This document shows positions 17,907 to 26,144 of a stretch of 64,000 nucleotides of DNA, piece by piece. The translations under genes were made by a program, and so were the position numbers. Origin of the DNA: Aestuariivirga sp. (lineage in GTDB: Bacteria; Pseudomonadota; Alphaproteobacteria; Rhizobiales; Aestuariivirgaceae); assembly GCA_030680855.1 (NCBI GenBank), contig JAUXUN010000025.1:85421-149420 (forward strand), written 5' to 3'. Below the pieces are notes generated by a model that saw only the letters and a list, made by a program, of their open reading frames with translations, was not told the origin of the DNA and made no database searches. How positions within the stretch are numbered: position 1 is the stretch's first letter; every line of letters starts with the position of its first letter.

Positions 17907-18505
17907 TTCACCACCTCCAATAACTTGCGCATGCGCCTATAGGCCAGGCGCATGCGGGACTTTACGGTGCCAAGAGGCAGGTTCAATCGTTCGGCAATCA
18001 TACTCTGTGGTACGTCTTCCACATAGGAAAGGATCAGTAGCTCGCGCTGTTCGGGCGGAATTTGCGCCAAGGCCCTGGCCACCTGGCTGTCTTCCTGGCT
18101 CCGGTTCAAGGCTTCATCACCGGGCACATCATCGGATGGGGCATCAAAATCCTCGAGATCGGTGAAATACGCCGATGATTCACGGCGCAAGCGGTCAATG
18201 CGCAGGTTGCGCGCTATGGTAAATATCCAAGTCGAAGCAGCGCCTCTTTCGGGCGCATAGAGGGTGGCCTTGGACCAGACCGCGATCATGGTTTCCTGCA
18301 CCAGATCTTCGGCCAGCTCGGCGGACGCACCCTTTCGCATCATGAAGCTTTTGACCCGCGGGGCAAAATGATCGAATATCATGGCGAAGGCGGCGCGATC
18401 ACGCGCATTGGCCACGCGGAACATCAAAGCAGCAAAATCATCCTGCCTGGAAGATGGGAGAGGAATGTGGGTCTTCTCAGCCATTCGCAGCAACACGGCA
18501 ATCAT
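17903..18505 (-). CDS. rpoE: ECF RNA polymerase sigma factor, RpoE (ECF11-like)
   Basis: A 200-residue group IV sigma factor with region 2 (ARDRAAFAMIFDHFAPRVKSFMMRKGAS, then EDLVQETMIAVWSKATLY) and region 4 (IPPEQRELLILSYVEDVPQSMIAERLNLPLGTVKSRMRLAYRRMRKLL). Partnership with ChrR places it in the ECF11-like group that directs a photo-oxidative stress response in alphaproteobacteria. ATG at 18505 gives the longest product; an in-frame ATG at 18484 is possible. A promoter of the type this sigma recognises lies just upstream, so autoregulation is likely. Confidence 0.93.
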   Translation of the reverse strand: MIAVLLRMAEKTHIPLPSSRQDDFAALMFRVANARDRAAFAMIFDHFAPRVKSFMMRKGASAELAEDLVQETMIAVWSKATLYAPERGAASTWIFTIARNLRIDRLRRESSAYFTDLEDFDAPSDDVPGDEALNRSQEDSQVARALAQIPPEQRELLILSYVEDVPQSMIAERLNLPLGTVKSRMRLAYRRMRKLLEVVN

Positions 18506-18534
18506 ACAGGGAGTCCGAAGGACTTACCCACGCA

Positions 18535-18562
18535 TATACGCAAGCCGGATGGCCGCGGATCA
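18535..18562 (-). promoter_or_regulatory. ECF11-type autoregulatory promoter of rpoE-chrR
   Basis: On the minus strand TGATCC (18562-18557) is followed after exactly 16 bases by CGTATA (18540-18535), ending about 30 bases before the rpoE start codon. TGATCC plus CGTA matches my recollection of the ECF11/RpoE promoter consensus. The -35 element overlaps the TGA stop codon of the upstream hydrolase gene. Confidence 0.65.
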
Positions 18563-20578
18563 CTGCAGCTTCCGCTCAATTTGCTCGGTCCATTCCCTGG
18601 TAAAGACTTTCTTCTTGCCTTCAAATGCGTCGATTTTTCCCCAGACCAGCCAATGGGTCTTGGTGGCGGTGAGCCGGCCGTAGGTTTCGGTGCGGGCGTG
18701 CCACGGCCCCCGCTTCAACTCCTCGGTCCAATGGGTTTCCATTTTGGCCGACAGCGGATCATCGGGAAGGATGGAATAGTTTTCGCGGCCCACCGAATAG
18801 GTGACAAGTTTATGCGGCTGAATTTCGCTTGAACCGAAGTCATCGACAATGGCCAGGCGCCATTCCCCGGTCTTTGAATCAACCGTGGCCTCGCGCTTGT
18901 GCCAGGGCTTTTTGAGCTCCTTCAGTTTCACCGGCTCGGCGGCTTCCTCGGCCTGCCAGACGACGGGGGTTTCCTTCTCAACCAACTTGCGCACCGGCAG
19001 ATGCAGCGCCGACTTGCCGGCATAGACGGTGAGCGTCACCGGCTCCGGGGCTGGCCACATCATCGGGAAATAGCTGGTTGAAATCGCTACCCGGATCTTG
19101 TGGTCCCTGGGCACGCGCCAGGCGATATCATCAAGCTTGATCTTCATCGTGTAGCGCTTGCCTGGAACTAGGGCGGTGGGTGTTTCGCGGCTGTCACGCA
19201 TGCACAGGTTTTGCAGATGATAGGTAATGCGGGACACCTCGCCGCTGGGCCACACATCATTCAAGCGAACCGCCACGGAAGCGACGGGCTTATCAACCGA
19301 AAACTCAATCTCAACCTGGGGCTGGCCCACGATATCCATTTCGGTTTGCAGCGCCGGGGAATCAAAAGTGATCGACTGCGCATCATCGTTTTTCTGGTCG
19401 CCGGGAAATTCGGGGCCAAGCCAGATGATGCAGTATTCACCGCCATCGCCGCCGGTTGTTTGCAGCGATGAAATAGTGAGCGCTTTTTCCGCTCCAGGTG
19501 CTCCTGAAATGCCATTCCCGGTCAAAAACCATTTCTTTGCCTCGGTATTGCCGAAGCCCCAATAGGGATCGCCAATCCAGCGGCCGGGCAAGTGGGCCTT
19601 GGAGGTGCCGGGCTTATCGGAATCCATGACATAGACGCGATAATCCGGGTCCTTTGAAACGCCCGTCTCTTCGTTCTTCAGCCATTGATCCCACCAGCGC
19701 AGCATTTCCTGGAGGAAACCGATGCGCGGTTCGGGCACGGCGAAATGCGGGTATTTATGAGACCACGGCCCGATAATGGCCTTGCGTGTGCTGCGCAGGC
19801 CCTTCATCAGGCGCGGGATTGCGTTGGAATAGGCATCGTTCCAGCCGCCGACGATCAATGCGGGGGTGTCGATGGCGGAGAAGTTCTCGCAGACGGAACC
19901 ATGCTTCCAATACGCGTCACGGTGCGGATGTTGCAGCCATGGAATCAGAAGGAAGGGTTCCGCCTTCAAGCGCTCGAGCCACAGCTTCCGCCACTTCGTT
20001 CCAACGATCTTGGGATCGGGCGGGCGCGAGGAATAGGCCAGCATGGTTGCGGCCCAGCCCAGGTTTTCATTGAGCAGACAGCCGCCCTTGTAGTGGATGT
20101 CATCTTCATAGCGGTCATCGGTTGAGCACAGGGTGACAATGGCCTTCAGGGCCGGAGGCTTCCGTGCGGCAACCTGCAGGGCGTTGAAGCCGCCCCATGA
20201 GATTCCGAACATGCCGACTTTGCCGGATGACCATTTCTGCCGGGCGATCCAGGCGATCACTTCCAGCGCATCGTCCTGCTCCTGCCTGGCATATTCATCG
20301 AGCATGACGCCGTCGCTGTCGCCATTGCCGCGCATGTCGACGCGGATCGCGGCATAGCCGTGGCCGGCAAGATAGGGATGGGTGAGCGCATCGCGCACAA
20401 TGGTGCCGTCACGCTTGCGGTAGGGGATATATTCGAGCACGGCGGGCACGGGCTTCTTTTCGGCGTCAACCGGAATCCACATGCGGGCCGCGAGCTTCAC
20501 GCCATCGGAGAGGGGAATCCAGAAATTTTCCACTTCCTTAATTTTTCGTGGAAATTTCTTAACGGTTTTGATGGTCAT
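18560..20578 (-). CDS. CocE/NonD family hydrolase (S15-type)
   Basis: A 672-residue serine hydrolase. The N-terminal alpha/beta-hydrolase domain has FWIPLSDGVKLAARMWIP, VDMRGNGDSDGVMLDEY and the nucleophile elbow GISWGGFNALQVAA. The C-terminal half is the X-Pro dipeptidyl-peptidase-type beta sandwich (AVRLNDVWPSGEVSRITYHLQNL and after). Members hydrolyse esters or peptides and the substrate is unknown. No signal peptide is visible. Its stop codon overlaps the -35 of the rpoE promoter, and read-through into rpoE is possible. Confidence 0.92.
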   Translation of the reverse strand: MTIKTVKKFPRKIKEVENFWIPLSDGVKLAARMWIPVDAEKKPVPAVLEYIPYRKRDGTIVRDALTHPYLAGHGYAAIRVDMRGNGDSDGVMLDEYARQEQDDALEVIAWIARQKWSSGKVGMFGISWGGFNALQVAARKPPALKAIVTLCSTDDRYEDDIHYKGGCLLNENLGWAATMLAYSSRPPDPKIVGTKWRKLWLERLKAEPFLLIPWLQHPHRDAYWKHGSVCENFSAIDTPALIVGGWNDAYSNAIPRLMKGLRSTRKAIIGPWSHKYPHFAVPEPRIGFLQEMLRWWDQWLKNEETGVSKDPDYRVYVMDSDKPGTSKAHLPGRWIGDPYWGFGNTEAKKWFLTGNGISGAPGAEKALTISSLQTTGGDGGEYCIIWLGPEFPGDQKNDDAQSITFDSPALQTEMDIVGQPQVEIEFSVDKPVASVAVRLNDVWPSGEVSRITYHLQNLCMRDSRETPTALVPGKRYTMKIKLDDIAWRVPRDHKIRVAISTSYFPMMWPAPEPVTLTVYAGKSALHLPVRKLVEKETPVVWQAEEAAEPVKLKELKKPWHKREATVDSKTGEWRLAIVDDFGSSEIQPHKLVTYSVGRENYSILPDDPLSAKMETHWTEELKRGPWHARTETYGRLTATKTHWLVWGKIDAFEGKKKVFTREWTEQIERKLQ

Positions 20579-20804
20579 GGGGTCCTCGGGTGGCCAGTCG
20601 GGAAGGCTTCAAACGTGGGCATTTCTGGGGTTTTTTGGCGAAAATGCCTGATTTTAAGAGAGTTTGGCATGGGGCGGCAGACTACCTTCCCCTTACCCGT
20701 ATGCAAGCCCCGAAAATGAACGGCAGCTAAATGCCGCGCTCAGGATGAGTTCAGGCCGCTTCCCGTAAACAGTCACCATCAACTGATTTCGAGGGGAAGC
20801 CCAA

Positions 20805-21410
20805 ATGTCTAACCTGATCACAAAAATCGCCGCCGCCGCAGTATTTGCCGGTTTGCTGGCCACATCTGCCCAGGCCCAGTCCAAGAAGCCTTTTGAAGGC
20901 GTTGTTCTGGTTGCGGCCGTTCCAATGGATGAAATCCAGCCAAAGGCCCTGCGCGAATACGCCAAGCCGAATTTCAAGCGCGGCCAGGTCGTCAAGTATT
21001 CGACAGCCATGGCGCCCGGCTCCATCGTCGTTCACAGCAAGCAGAATGTTCTGTTCTACGTACTCGACAACGGCAAAGCAGTAAAATACCGGGTTGCCAC
21101 GGCCCGCAAGGGTTTCGAATGGTCCGGCACCAACAAGGTGAGCTTCAAGACGGAATGGCCGGATTGGCGTCCGCCAGCAGAAATGCGCGCCCGCCACCCG
21201 GAATTGCCAACCTTCATGGAAGGCGGCATCAAGAATCCCCTCGGCGCCCGTGCCATCTATCTCGGCTCAACCATCTACCGCATCCATGGCACCAACGAGC
21301 CAACCTCCATCGGCAAATCCGCTTCCTCGGGCTGCATCCGCATGCTGAACGAAGATGTGAAAGAGCTCTATCAGTTCGTAAAGCATGGCGCCACCGTAAC
21401 GGTGCTCTAA
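20805..21410 (+). CDS. L,D-transpeptidase (YkuD domain)
   Basis: A 201-residue exported peptidoglycan cross-linking enzyme. A signal peptide is visible (ITKIAAAAVFAGLLATSAQAQ). The YkuD catalytic region includes IYLGSTIYRIHGTNEPTSIGKSASSGCIRM, with the conserved His and the catalytic Cys of the S-x-G-C-I-R-M motif. Members make 3-3 cross-links or attach proteins to peptidoglycan. It is a single-gene unit: a strong terminator follows 34 bases after the stop. Confidence 0.95.
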   Translation: MSNLITKIAAAAVFAGLLATSAQAQSKKPFEGVVLVAAVPMDEIQPKALREYAKPNFKRGQVVKYSTAMAPGSIVVHSKQNVLFYVLDNGKAVKYRVATARKGFEWSGTNKVSFKTEWPDWRPPAEMRARHPELPTFMEGGIKNPLGARAIYLGSTIYRIHGTNEPTSIGKSASSGCIRMLNEDVKELYQFVKHGATVTVL

Positions 21411-22360
21411 TCCGGTAAGACCTCCCTGTGACCCAGACTTCTTAAGGCTTCAACGATCCCGTTGAAGCCTTTTTTTGCAGGTTCGCTCACGTGCCTGGCG
21501 CGCATGAAGGAATGGGCCAGGGCTGGCTCTTCTTTCAGGATTGCCGGAATTCCGGCGGCCCGCAGCTTTTCATAGAAAATCACGCCGTCATCAAACAGCG
21601 GGTCATGGGCAGCCACGGAAATATAGGCGGGCGGCAGGCCTTTGACATCAAAGGCCAGATTGGGAATGGCGCGGGGGTCAAACCAATTGGGATTGCCCTT
21701 CGGCCCCAAAAAGCAATCGAGATAAAATATCATCTCGGGCTTGGTGAGGCATGGGGCATGGGCGTTGCGGATATAGGAGGGTGTGTTCACGTCAGCCCCC
21801 AGAACCGGATAGATCAGAACTTGGCCGCGGAGCTGTGGCGCGCCATGGTCACGCAGCACCAGCGCCAAGCCAACCGTCATTTGCCCGCCGGCACTGTCGC
21901 CCGCACCCACAATACGGTCGGGATCGATGCCGAAGGCCCGGCCGGAACTTCGCATCCAGAGCAAAACCTTCAGGGAATCTTCCAGTTGGGCGGGGTGGGG
22001 ATGTTCAGGCGCCAGGCGGTAATCAACGAGCACCACCACGCTATCGGCCTGATCGGCCATTTCGGCGCACATGTCGTCATGGGTTTCACAGGAGCCCAAC
22101 ACCCAGCCGCCGCCATGAAAGTAAATCACTGCGGGCTTCGGCGCCTCGCCCGGCGGACGAAAGACGCGGATGTGAACGCCATCCACATCAATATCCTCAA
22201 CAAGCAGGCGTTGCGGACGGGGGGCGCGAAACAGGCGGCAGACGTCTTCCCAGGCCTTGCGCTGATCGGCCATGGGCCAATTCGCACTTTCCGGCGGTGA
22301 ATGCCTGGACAGCTCCTTGTAGAAGGCGAGCATGCCCTCATCGATATCCTGGGTTATCAT
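21407..22360 (-). CDS. alpha/beta hydrolase, hormone-sensitive-lipase family
   Basis: A 317-residue esterase/lipase-like enzyme. The oxyanion-hole motif HGGGWVLGS and the nucleophile elbow GDSAGGQMTV define the HSL (family IV) group, with DPLFDDGVIFYEKLRAAG and a late His (ALAHSFMRARH) completing the triad. ATG at 22360 is chosen because the family N-terminus begins there; the longer frame to 22636 overlaps phoR antisense. It is divergent from phoR. Its 3' end contains the terminator of the convergent transpeptidase gene. Confidence 0.92.
   Translation of the reverse strand: MITQDIDEGMLAFYKELSRHSPPESANWPMADQRKAWEDVCRLFRAPRPQRLLVEDIDVDGVHIRVFRPPGEAPKPAVIYFHGGGWVLGSCETHDDMCAEMADQADSVVVLVDYRLAPEHPHPAQLEDSLKVLLWMRSSGRAFGIDPDRIVGAGDSAGGQMTVGLALVLRDHGAPQLRGQVLIYPVLGADVNTPSYIRNAHAPCLTKPEMIFYLDCFLGPKGNPNWFDPRAIPNLAFDVKGLPPAYISVAAHDPLFDDGVIFYEKLRAAGIPAILKEEPALAHSFMRARHVSEPAKKGFNGIVEALRSLGHREVLPD
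21444..21476 (+). terminator. rho-independent terminator of the L,D-transpeptidase gene
   Basis: A perfect 12-bp stem (AAGGCTTCAACG / CGTTGAAGCCTT) with a 4-base loop is followed by a run of T residues to 21476. It lies inside the 3' coding region of the convergent hydrolase gene, so the same bases encode protein on the minus strand. Confidence 0.92.
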
Positions 22361-22400
22361 GGTTGCACTGATGTAATTATTTCCGGCCAGACTTGCATGA

Positions 22401-23507
22401 ATGACCCCAGGAAGTCTATTTGCACTTATGGAATGGCCGTGGAACAGAAAAGACCCTGAGCTTGCTGCAGCGCCGGAACAGAAATCCGCGATGGTTGATG
22501 CCGTGGACCACCTGGTCAATGCCCTTCCCGATCCCATTCTGATCCTCGACAGCAGCGGCATTGTCATCAAGGCAAATGCCAATGCGGAAGAGATGCTGGA
22601 GATGATGCCAGTAGGCCTGCATCTCAGCCAGGCCATCCGCGCGCCCGCGGTGCTTGAAGCCGTGACACGCGCGGTATCGCAAGGCAGCAGCGCCAGCGTC
22701 GACTATGAGGTGCGGGGGCCCCTTCCCCGGAATTTTGAAGTTTATGTTTCGCCGATCATGCCGGCCCAGCCGGACAGCCCGGCGGTGCTCCTGGTTCTCA
22801 AGGACCTGACACGCGAGCAGCAGATCGAGCGCATGCGCTCCGATTTCGTGGCCAATGCCAGCCATGAGCTGCGCACGCCGCTGGCTTCGCTGTCCGGATT
22901 TATTGAGACGCTTCAGGGTGCGGCGCGCAATGACGAGACGGCGCGCGAAAAATTCCTGAACCTCATGCGCAGCCAGGCCGAGCGCATGAAGCGCCTGATC
23001 GACGACCTGCTTTCGCTGTCGCGGATCGAGATGAATGTTCACCTGCACCCTTCGGCGAAAGTCGACCTTGCGCAAGTGGCCCGCCACGTGTGCGACCTTC
23101 TCTCCAGCATGGCACAGGAAGAAAAGGTTACGCTGCAAATCAACCTGGATTCAAAGCTCGATGTGGCCGGCGAGTGGGATGAACTGGTGCAGGTGGTGGT
23201 CAATCTCGTGGAGAATGCCATCAAGTATTCGGAACCCGGCAAAACCGTCAGGGTTGAAGGCGAGGCGAGCGCCGGGTTCGTCACGCTGTCGGTGATCGAC
23301 CAAGGACGCGGCATTGCCGAAGAGCATATCCCGCGCCTGACGGAGCGCTTCTACCGCATCAGCGTGCAGGAGAGCCGGTCGCGCGGCGGAACCGGGCTTG
23401 GCCTGGCGATCGTCAAACACATTCTCAACCGGCATCGCGGCCGCCTGTTGGTGACCTCCAAGCTGGGCCATGGTAGCCAGTTCACCATCCGCCTCCCGTC
23501 CATCTAA
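22401..23507 (+). CDS. phoR: phosphate regulon sensor histidine kinase PhoR-like, without membrane segments
   Basis: A 368-residue histidine kinase. A PAS domain (DHLVNALPDPILILDSSGIVIKANANAEEM) precedes the HisKA phosphoacceptor (FVANASHELRTPLASLSGFIETL) and the HATPase domain (NLVENAIKYSEPGK, DQGRGIAEEHI, GGTGLGLAIVKHI). Unlike the usual PhoR there is no N-terminal transmembrane region; an in-frame TGA lies directly before the ATG, so none is hidden upstream. An internal ATG at 22428 is an alternative start. It opens the pst-phoU-phoB cluster, which identifies it as the PhoB partner. Confidence 0.9.
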   Translation: MTPGSLFALMEWPWNRKDPELAAAPEQKSAMVDAVDHLVNALPDPILILDSSGIVIKANANAEEMLEMMPVGLHLSQAIRAPAVLEAVTRAVSQGSSASVDYEVRGPLPRNFEVYVSPIMPAQPDSPAVLLVLKDLTREQQIERMRSDFVANASHELRTPLASLSGFIETLQGAARNDETAREKFLNLMRSQAERMKRLIDDLLSLSRIEMNVHLHPSAKVDLAQVARHVCDLLSSMAQEEKVTLQINLDSKLDVAGEWDELVQVVVNLVENAIKYSEPGKTVRVEGEASAGFVTLSVIDQGRGIAEEHIPRLTERFYRISVQESRSRGGTGLGLAIVKHILNRHRGRLLVTSKLGHGSQFTIRLPSI

Positions 23508-23533
23508 AAACCAATATATTACAACGCGTTAGA

Positions 23534-23573
23534 TTGTCATAAAAGTGTGATATAACCGTCGCATAAGCATCAT
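23534..23573 (+). promoter_or_regulatory. Pho box upstream of pstS
   Basis: Tandem 11-bp repeats TTGTCATAAAA, GTGTGATATAA, CCGTCGCATAA and GCATCAT lie about 50-90 bases before pstS. They match the alphaproteobacterial PhoB site pattern CTGTCAT-N4-CTGTCAT with degenerate later copies. PhoB from this same cluster should bind here under phosphate limitation. Confidence 0.85.
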
Positions 23574-23622
23574 CAATGGTTCCTAGGTTCCGGCCTGTTC
23601 TAATCACAAGGAGACATCAGTG

Positions 23623-24660
23623 ATGAAAAAAGTTCTACTGGCCGTGAGTGCACTTGCCCTCTTCGCTGGCCCAGCATTGGCCCGCGATCAAATCCGTATC
23701 GTTGGTTCTTCAACGGTATATCCCTTTACGACAGCCGTGGCCGAAAACTTCGGCAAGACCTCCGGCATGAAGACACCGGTGGTTGAATCAACCGGCACCG
23801 GCGGCGGCATGAAGCTGTTCTGCGCCGGCGTCGGCGAAGACAGCCCGGACGCTACCAACGCATCGCGCCGCATGAAGAAGGGCGAATGGGAAACCTGCAA
23901 CAAGAACGGCGTCACCGACATCGTCGAAATCCTGATTGGCTTCGACGGCCTCACCTTGGCCCAGTCCAAAGCCGGCACGCCGATGAAGATTTCACGCAAG
24001 AACCTTTTCCTCGCCCTTGCCAAGGAAGTTCCGGGTGCCGATGGCAAGCTCGTGGCCAACCCCTACAAGATGTGGAACGAGATCGACCCATCGCTTCCCG
24101 CCCTGAAAATCGAAGTTCTAGGTCCGCCGCCAACGTCCGGCACGCGCGACTCGATGCATGAACTCTTTATGGAAAAAGGTGCCGAGGCGATTGATTCCCT
24201 GAAGGAACTCAAGAAGTCCGATGCCAAGGCGTTTGACGCCGTTTGGAAGTCGGTGCGCGAAGATGGCGCTTATGTCGAAGCCGGTGAAAATGACAACGTG
24301 ATCGTGCAAAAGCTCGATGCCAATCCGAATGCCTTTGGCGTGTTTGGCTTCTCGTTCCTCGAAGAAAACGTGGCCAAGCTGTCGGGCGTCGAGATCGACG
24401 GCGTTGTGCCTGCCTACGAGTCGATTAACGATGGCTCCTACAAGCCGTCGCGCGAAATGTTCGTCTACGTGAAGAAGGCCCATGTTGGCGTGATCCCCGG
24501 CCTTGACAAGTTCGCCATGGAGTATGTTTCCGAGGCGGCAACGGGTGAAGACGGCTACCTCGGCAGCAAGGGCCTGGTGACCCTTCCAAGGGATCGCCAC
24601 GAGCAGGTTGTTGCTGCGGTCACTGCCCTCGAAGCCATGAAGGGCGATGAGTTGCACTAA
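23623..24660 (+). CDS. pstS: phosphate ABC transporter substrate-binding protein PstS
   Basis: A 345-residue periplasmic phosphate-binding protein. The signal peptide (KKVLLAVSALALFAGPALA) is followed by RDQIRIVGSSTVYPFTTAVAENF, the phosphate-binding start typical of PstS, and later ESTGTGGGMKLFCAGVGEDSPDATNASRRMK and PPTSGTRDSMHELFME. ATG at 23623 is preferred, with AAGGAGA eight bases upstream; a GTG immediately precedes it. It is transcribed from a Pho-box promoter, and a stem-loop separates it from pstC. Confidence 0.96.
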   Translation: MKKVLLAVSALALFAGPALARDQIRIVGSSTVYPFTTAVAENFGKTSGMKTPVVESTGTGGGMKLFCAGVGEDSPDATNASRRMKKGEWETCNKNGVTDIVEILIGFDGLTLAQSKAGTPMKISRKNLFLALAKEVPGADGKLVANPYKMWNEIDPSLPALKIEVLGPPPTSGTRDSMHELFMEKGAEAIDSLKELKKSDAKAFDAVWKSVREDGAYVEAGENDNVIVQKLDANPNAFGVFGFSFLEENVAKLSGVEIDGVVPAYESINDGSYKPSREMFVYVKKAHVGVIPGLDKFAMEYVSEAATGEDGYLGSKGLVTLPRDRHEQVVAAVTALEAMKGDELH

Positions 24661-24672
24661 ACACTTTTGACG

Positions 24673-24715
24673 AAACTGGGACGGTGCCGCGGATGTACCG
24701 GGCCGTCCCAAGTTT
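24673..24715 (+). terminator. stem-loop between pstS and pstC
   Basis: A long inverted repeat, AAACT-GGGACGG paired with CCGTCCC-AAGTTT with one bulge, lies in the 110-base gap after pstS. It lacks a proper T run, so it is better read as a 3'-protecting or attenuating structure that raises PstS relative to the membrane components. Confidence 0.6.
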
Positions 24716-24770
24716 ATAACCGCCGCACCTGAAAAACGCGACGGAAAAAAATGCAAGAGGGCATGGGCGA

Positions 24771-26144
24771 ATGTCGACTGTTTATTTCCTGATCGTCGTT
24801 GTTCTGGTGCTCACGGCCTATTTTCTGGGGGCCCGCAAAGCTTCCGGGGCCGTTGCTGGCGGGCGCGGTGAGTGGCATTCGCTTCCGGCCTATCACGGGC
24901 TTTTCTCAGCCAGCGCCGTTTTCATTCCGATGCTGGCGCTTTATGCAATCATGGCGCCCCTGGCCGCGAGCTACATTGACTCTGCAGCCCTGTCACAGTT
25001 CGACCCGGCACTTGTCGCAGAGCCGCTCCAGCGCGGCGCGCTGATGCGCGATGCCAGCGCCCTTGCGGCGGGCCAGTATGCAGGCGCGCCAACCCCTGAG
25101 CTTCAGGCGGCGGCCAACAGCCTCAATTCGACGCGAGTGGTGACGTCCTGGCTTATCCTGATTATCGGCTGCCTGGCGGGCCTGGGCGCCATGCAATATG
25201 CCCGGACCCGCATAAGCCCGGCATTCCGCGCCCGCAATTCCTTCGAGCAAATTACAACCATCGTGCTTCTGGCCTGTTCGGCCGTGGCTGTCCTCACCAC
25301 TATTGGCATTGTCTTTTCAGTGCTGTTTGAGACGCTGCGGTTCTTCAGCAAGGTTTCGCCCATCGACTTTCTCTTTGGCCTGCAATGGTCGCCGCAAACC
25401 GCAATCCGCGCCGATCAGGTTGGTTCTTCAGGCGCCTTCGGCATCGTGCCGCTGGTGGCGGGCACGTTTCTCATCACCTTTATTGCGATGCTGATTGCCG
25501 CCCCCACCGGGCTGTTTGCCGCCATTTACATGGCTGAATACGCCTCGCCGAAGATTCGCTCGATCATCAAGCCAATCCTGGAAATCCTCGCCGGCGTGCC
25601 AACTGTCGTGCTGGGTTTCTTTGCAGCGTTGACGGTCGCACCGCTCATTCGCGGCTGGGGGGAGCAGTTTGGCCTCACCGTCGCTTCCGAGTCGGCACTT
25701 GCCGCTGGTATCGTGATGGGCATGATGATCATTCCATTTGTGTCATCACTGTCCGACGACGTGATCAATGCGGTTCCCCAGGCGCTGCGTGATGGTTCCT
25801 ATGCCATGGGTGCCACAAAATCCGAAACCATAAAGAGGGTCGTGCTGCCAGCAGCACTTCCCGGCATTGTGTCTGCGATGATGCTGGCCATGTCGCGCGC
25901 CGTCGGCGAAACCATGATCGTGGTGATGGCGGCCGGCCTTGCGGCAAATCTCACGCTGAATCCGCTTGAGGCGGTGACAACGTTCACCGTGCAGATCAAG
26001 ACCATTCTGGTGGGCGACCAGGAATTTGACTCGGCCAAAACGCTGTCGGCCTTTGCGCTCGGTTTTGTCCTGTTCTTCTTCACGCTCATCCTGAACTTCA
26101 TCGCCCTGCGCGTTGTTCAAAGATACAGGGAACAATATGACTGA
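24771..26144 (+). CDS. pstC: phosphate ABC transporter permease PstC
   Basis: A 457-residue inner-membrane permease. The N-terminal extension has two or three hydrophobic segments (STVYFLIVVVLVLTAYFLGARKA; SASAVFIPMLALYAIMAPLAASYI; VVTSWLILIIGCLAGLGAM), as in alphaproteobacterial PstC. The ABC permease core follows from LFETLRFFSKVSPIDFLFGLQWSPQ, with the coupling loop PQALRDGSYAMGATKSETIKRVVLPAALPGI. It overlaps pstA by eight bases. Confidence 0.95.
   Translation: MSTVYFLIVVVLVLTAYFLGARKASGAVAGGRGEWHSLPAYHGLFSASAVFIPMLALYAIMAPLAASYIDSAALSQFDPALVAEPLQRGALMRDASALAAGQYAGAPTPELQAAANSLNSTRVVTSWLILIIGCLAGLGAMQYARTRISPAFRARNSFEQITTIVLLACSAVAVLTTIGIVFSVLFETLRFFSKVSPIDFLFGLQWSPQTAIRADQVGSSGAFGIVPLVAGTFLITFIAMLIAAPTGLFAAIYMAEYASPKIRSIIKPILEILAGVPTVVLGFFAALTVAPLIRGWGEQFGLTVASESALAAGIVMGMMIIPFVSSLSDDVINAVPQALRDGSYAMGATKSETIKRVVLPAALPGIVSAMMLAMSRAVGETMIVVMAAGLAANLTLNPLEAVTTFTVQIKTILVGDQEFDSAKTLSAFALGFVLFFFTLILNFIALRVVQRYREQYD

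Noticed and set aside
21491..22300. 269-codon plus-strand frame opposite the alpha/beta hydrolase
   Set aside because: The minus strand encodes a clear HSL-family hydrolase with catalytic motifs; the opposite frame has none.
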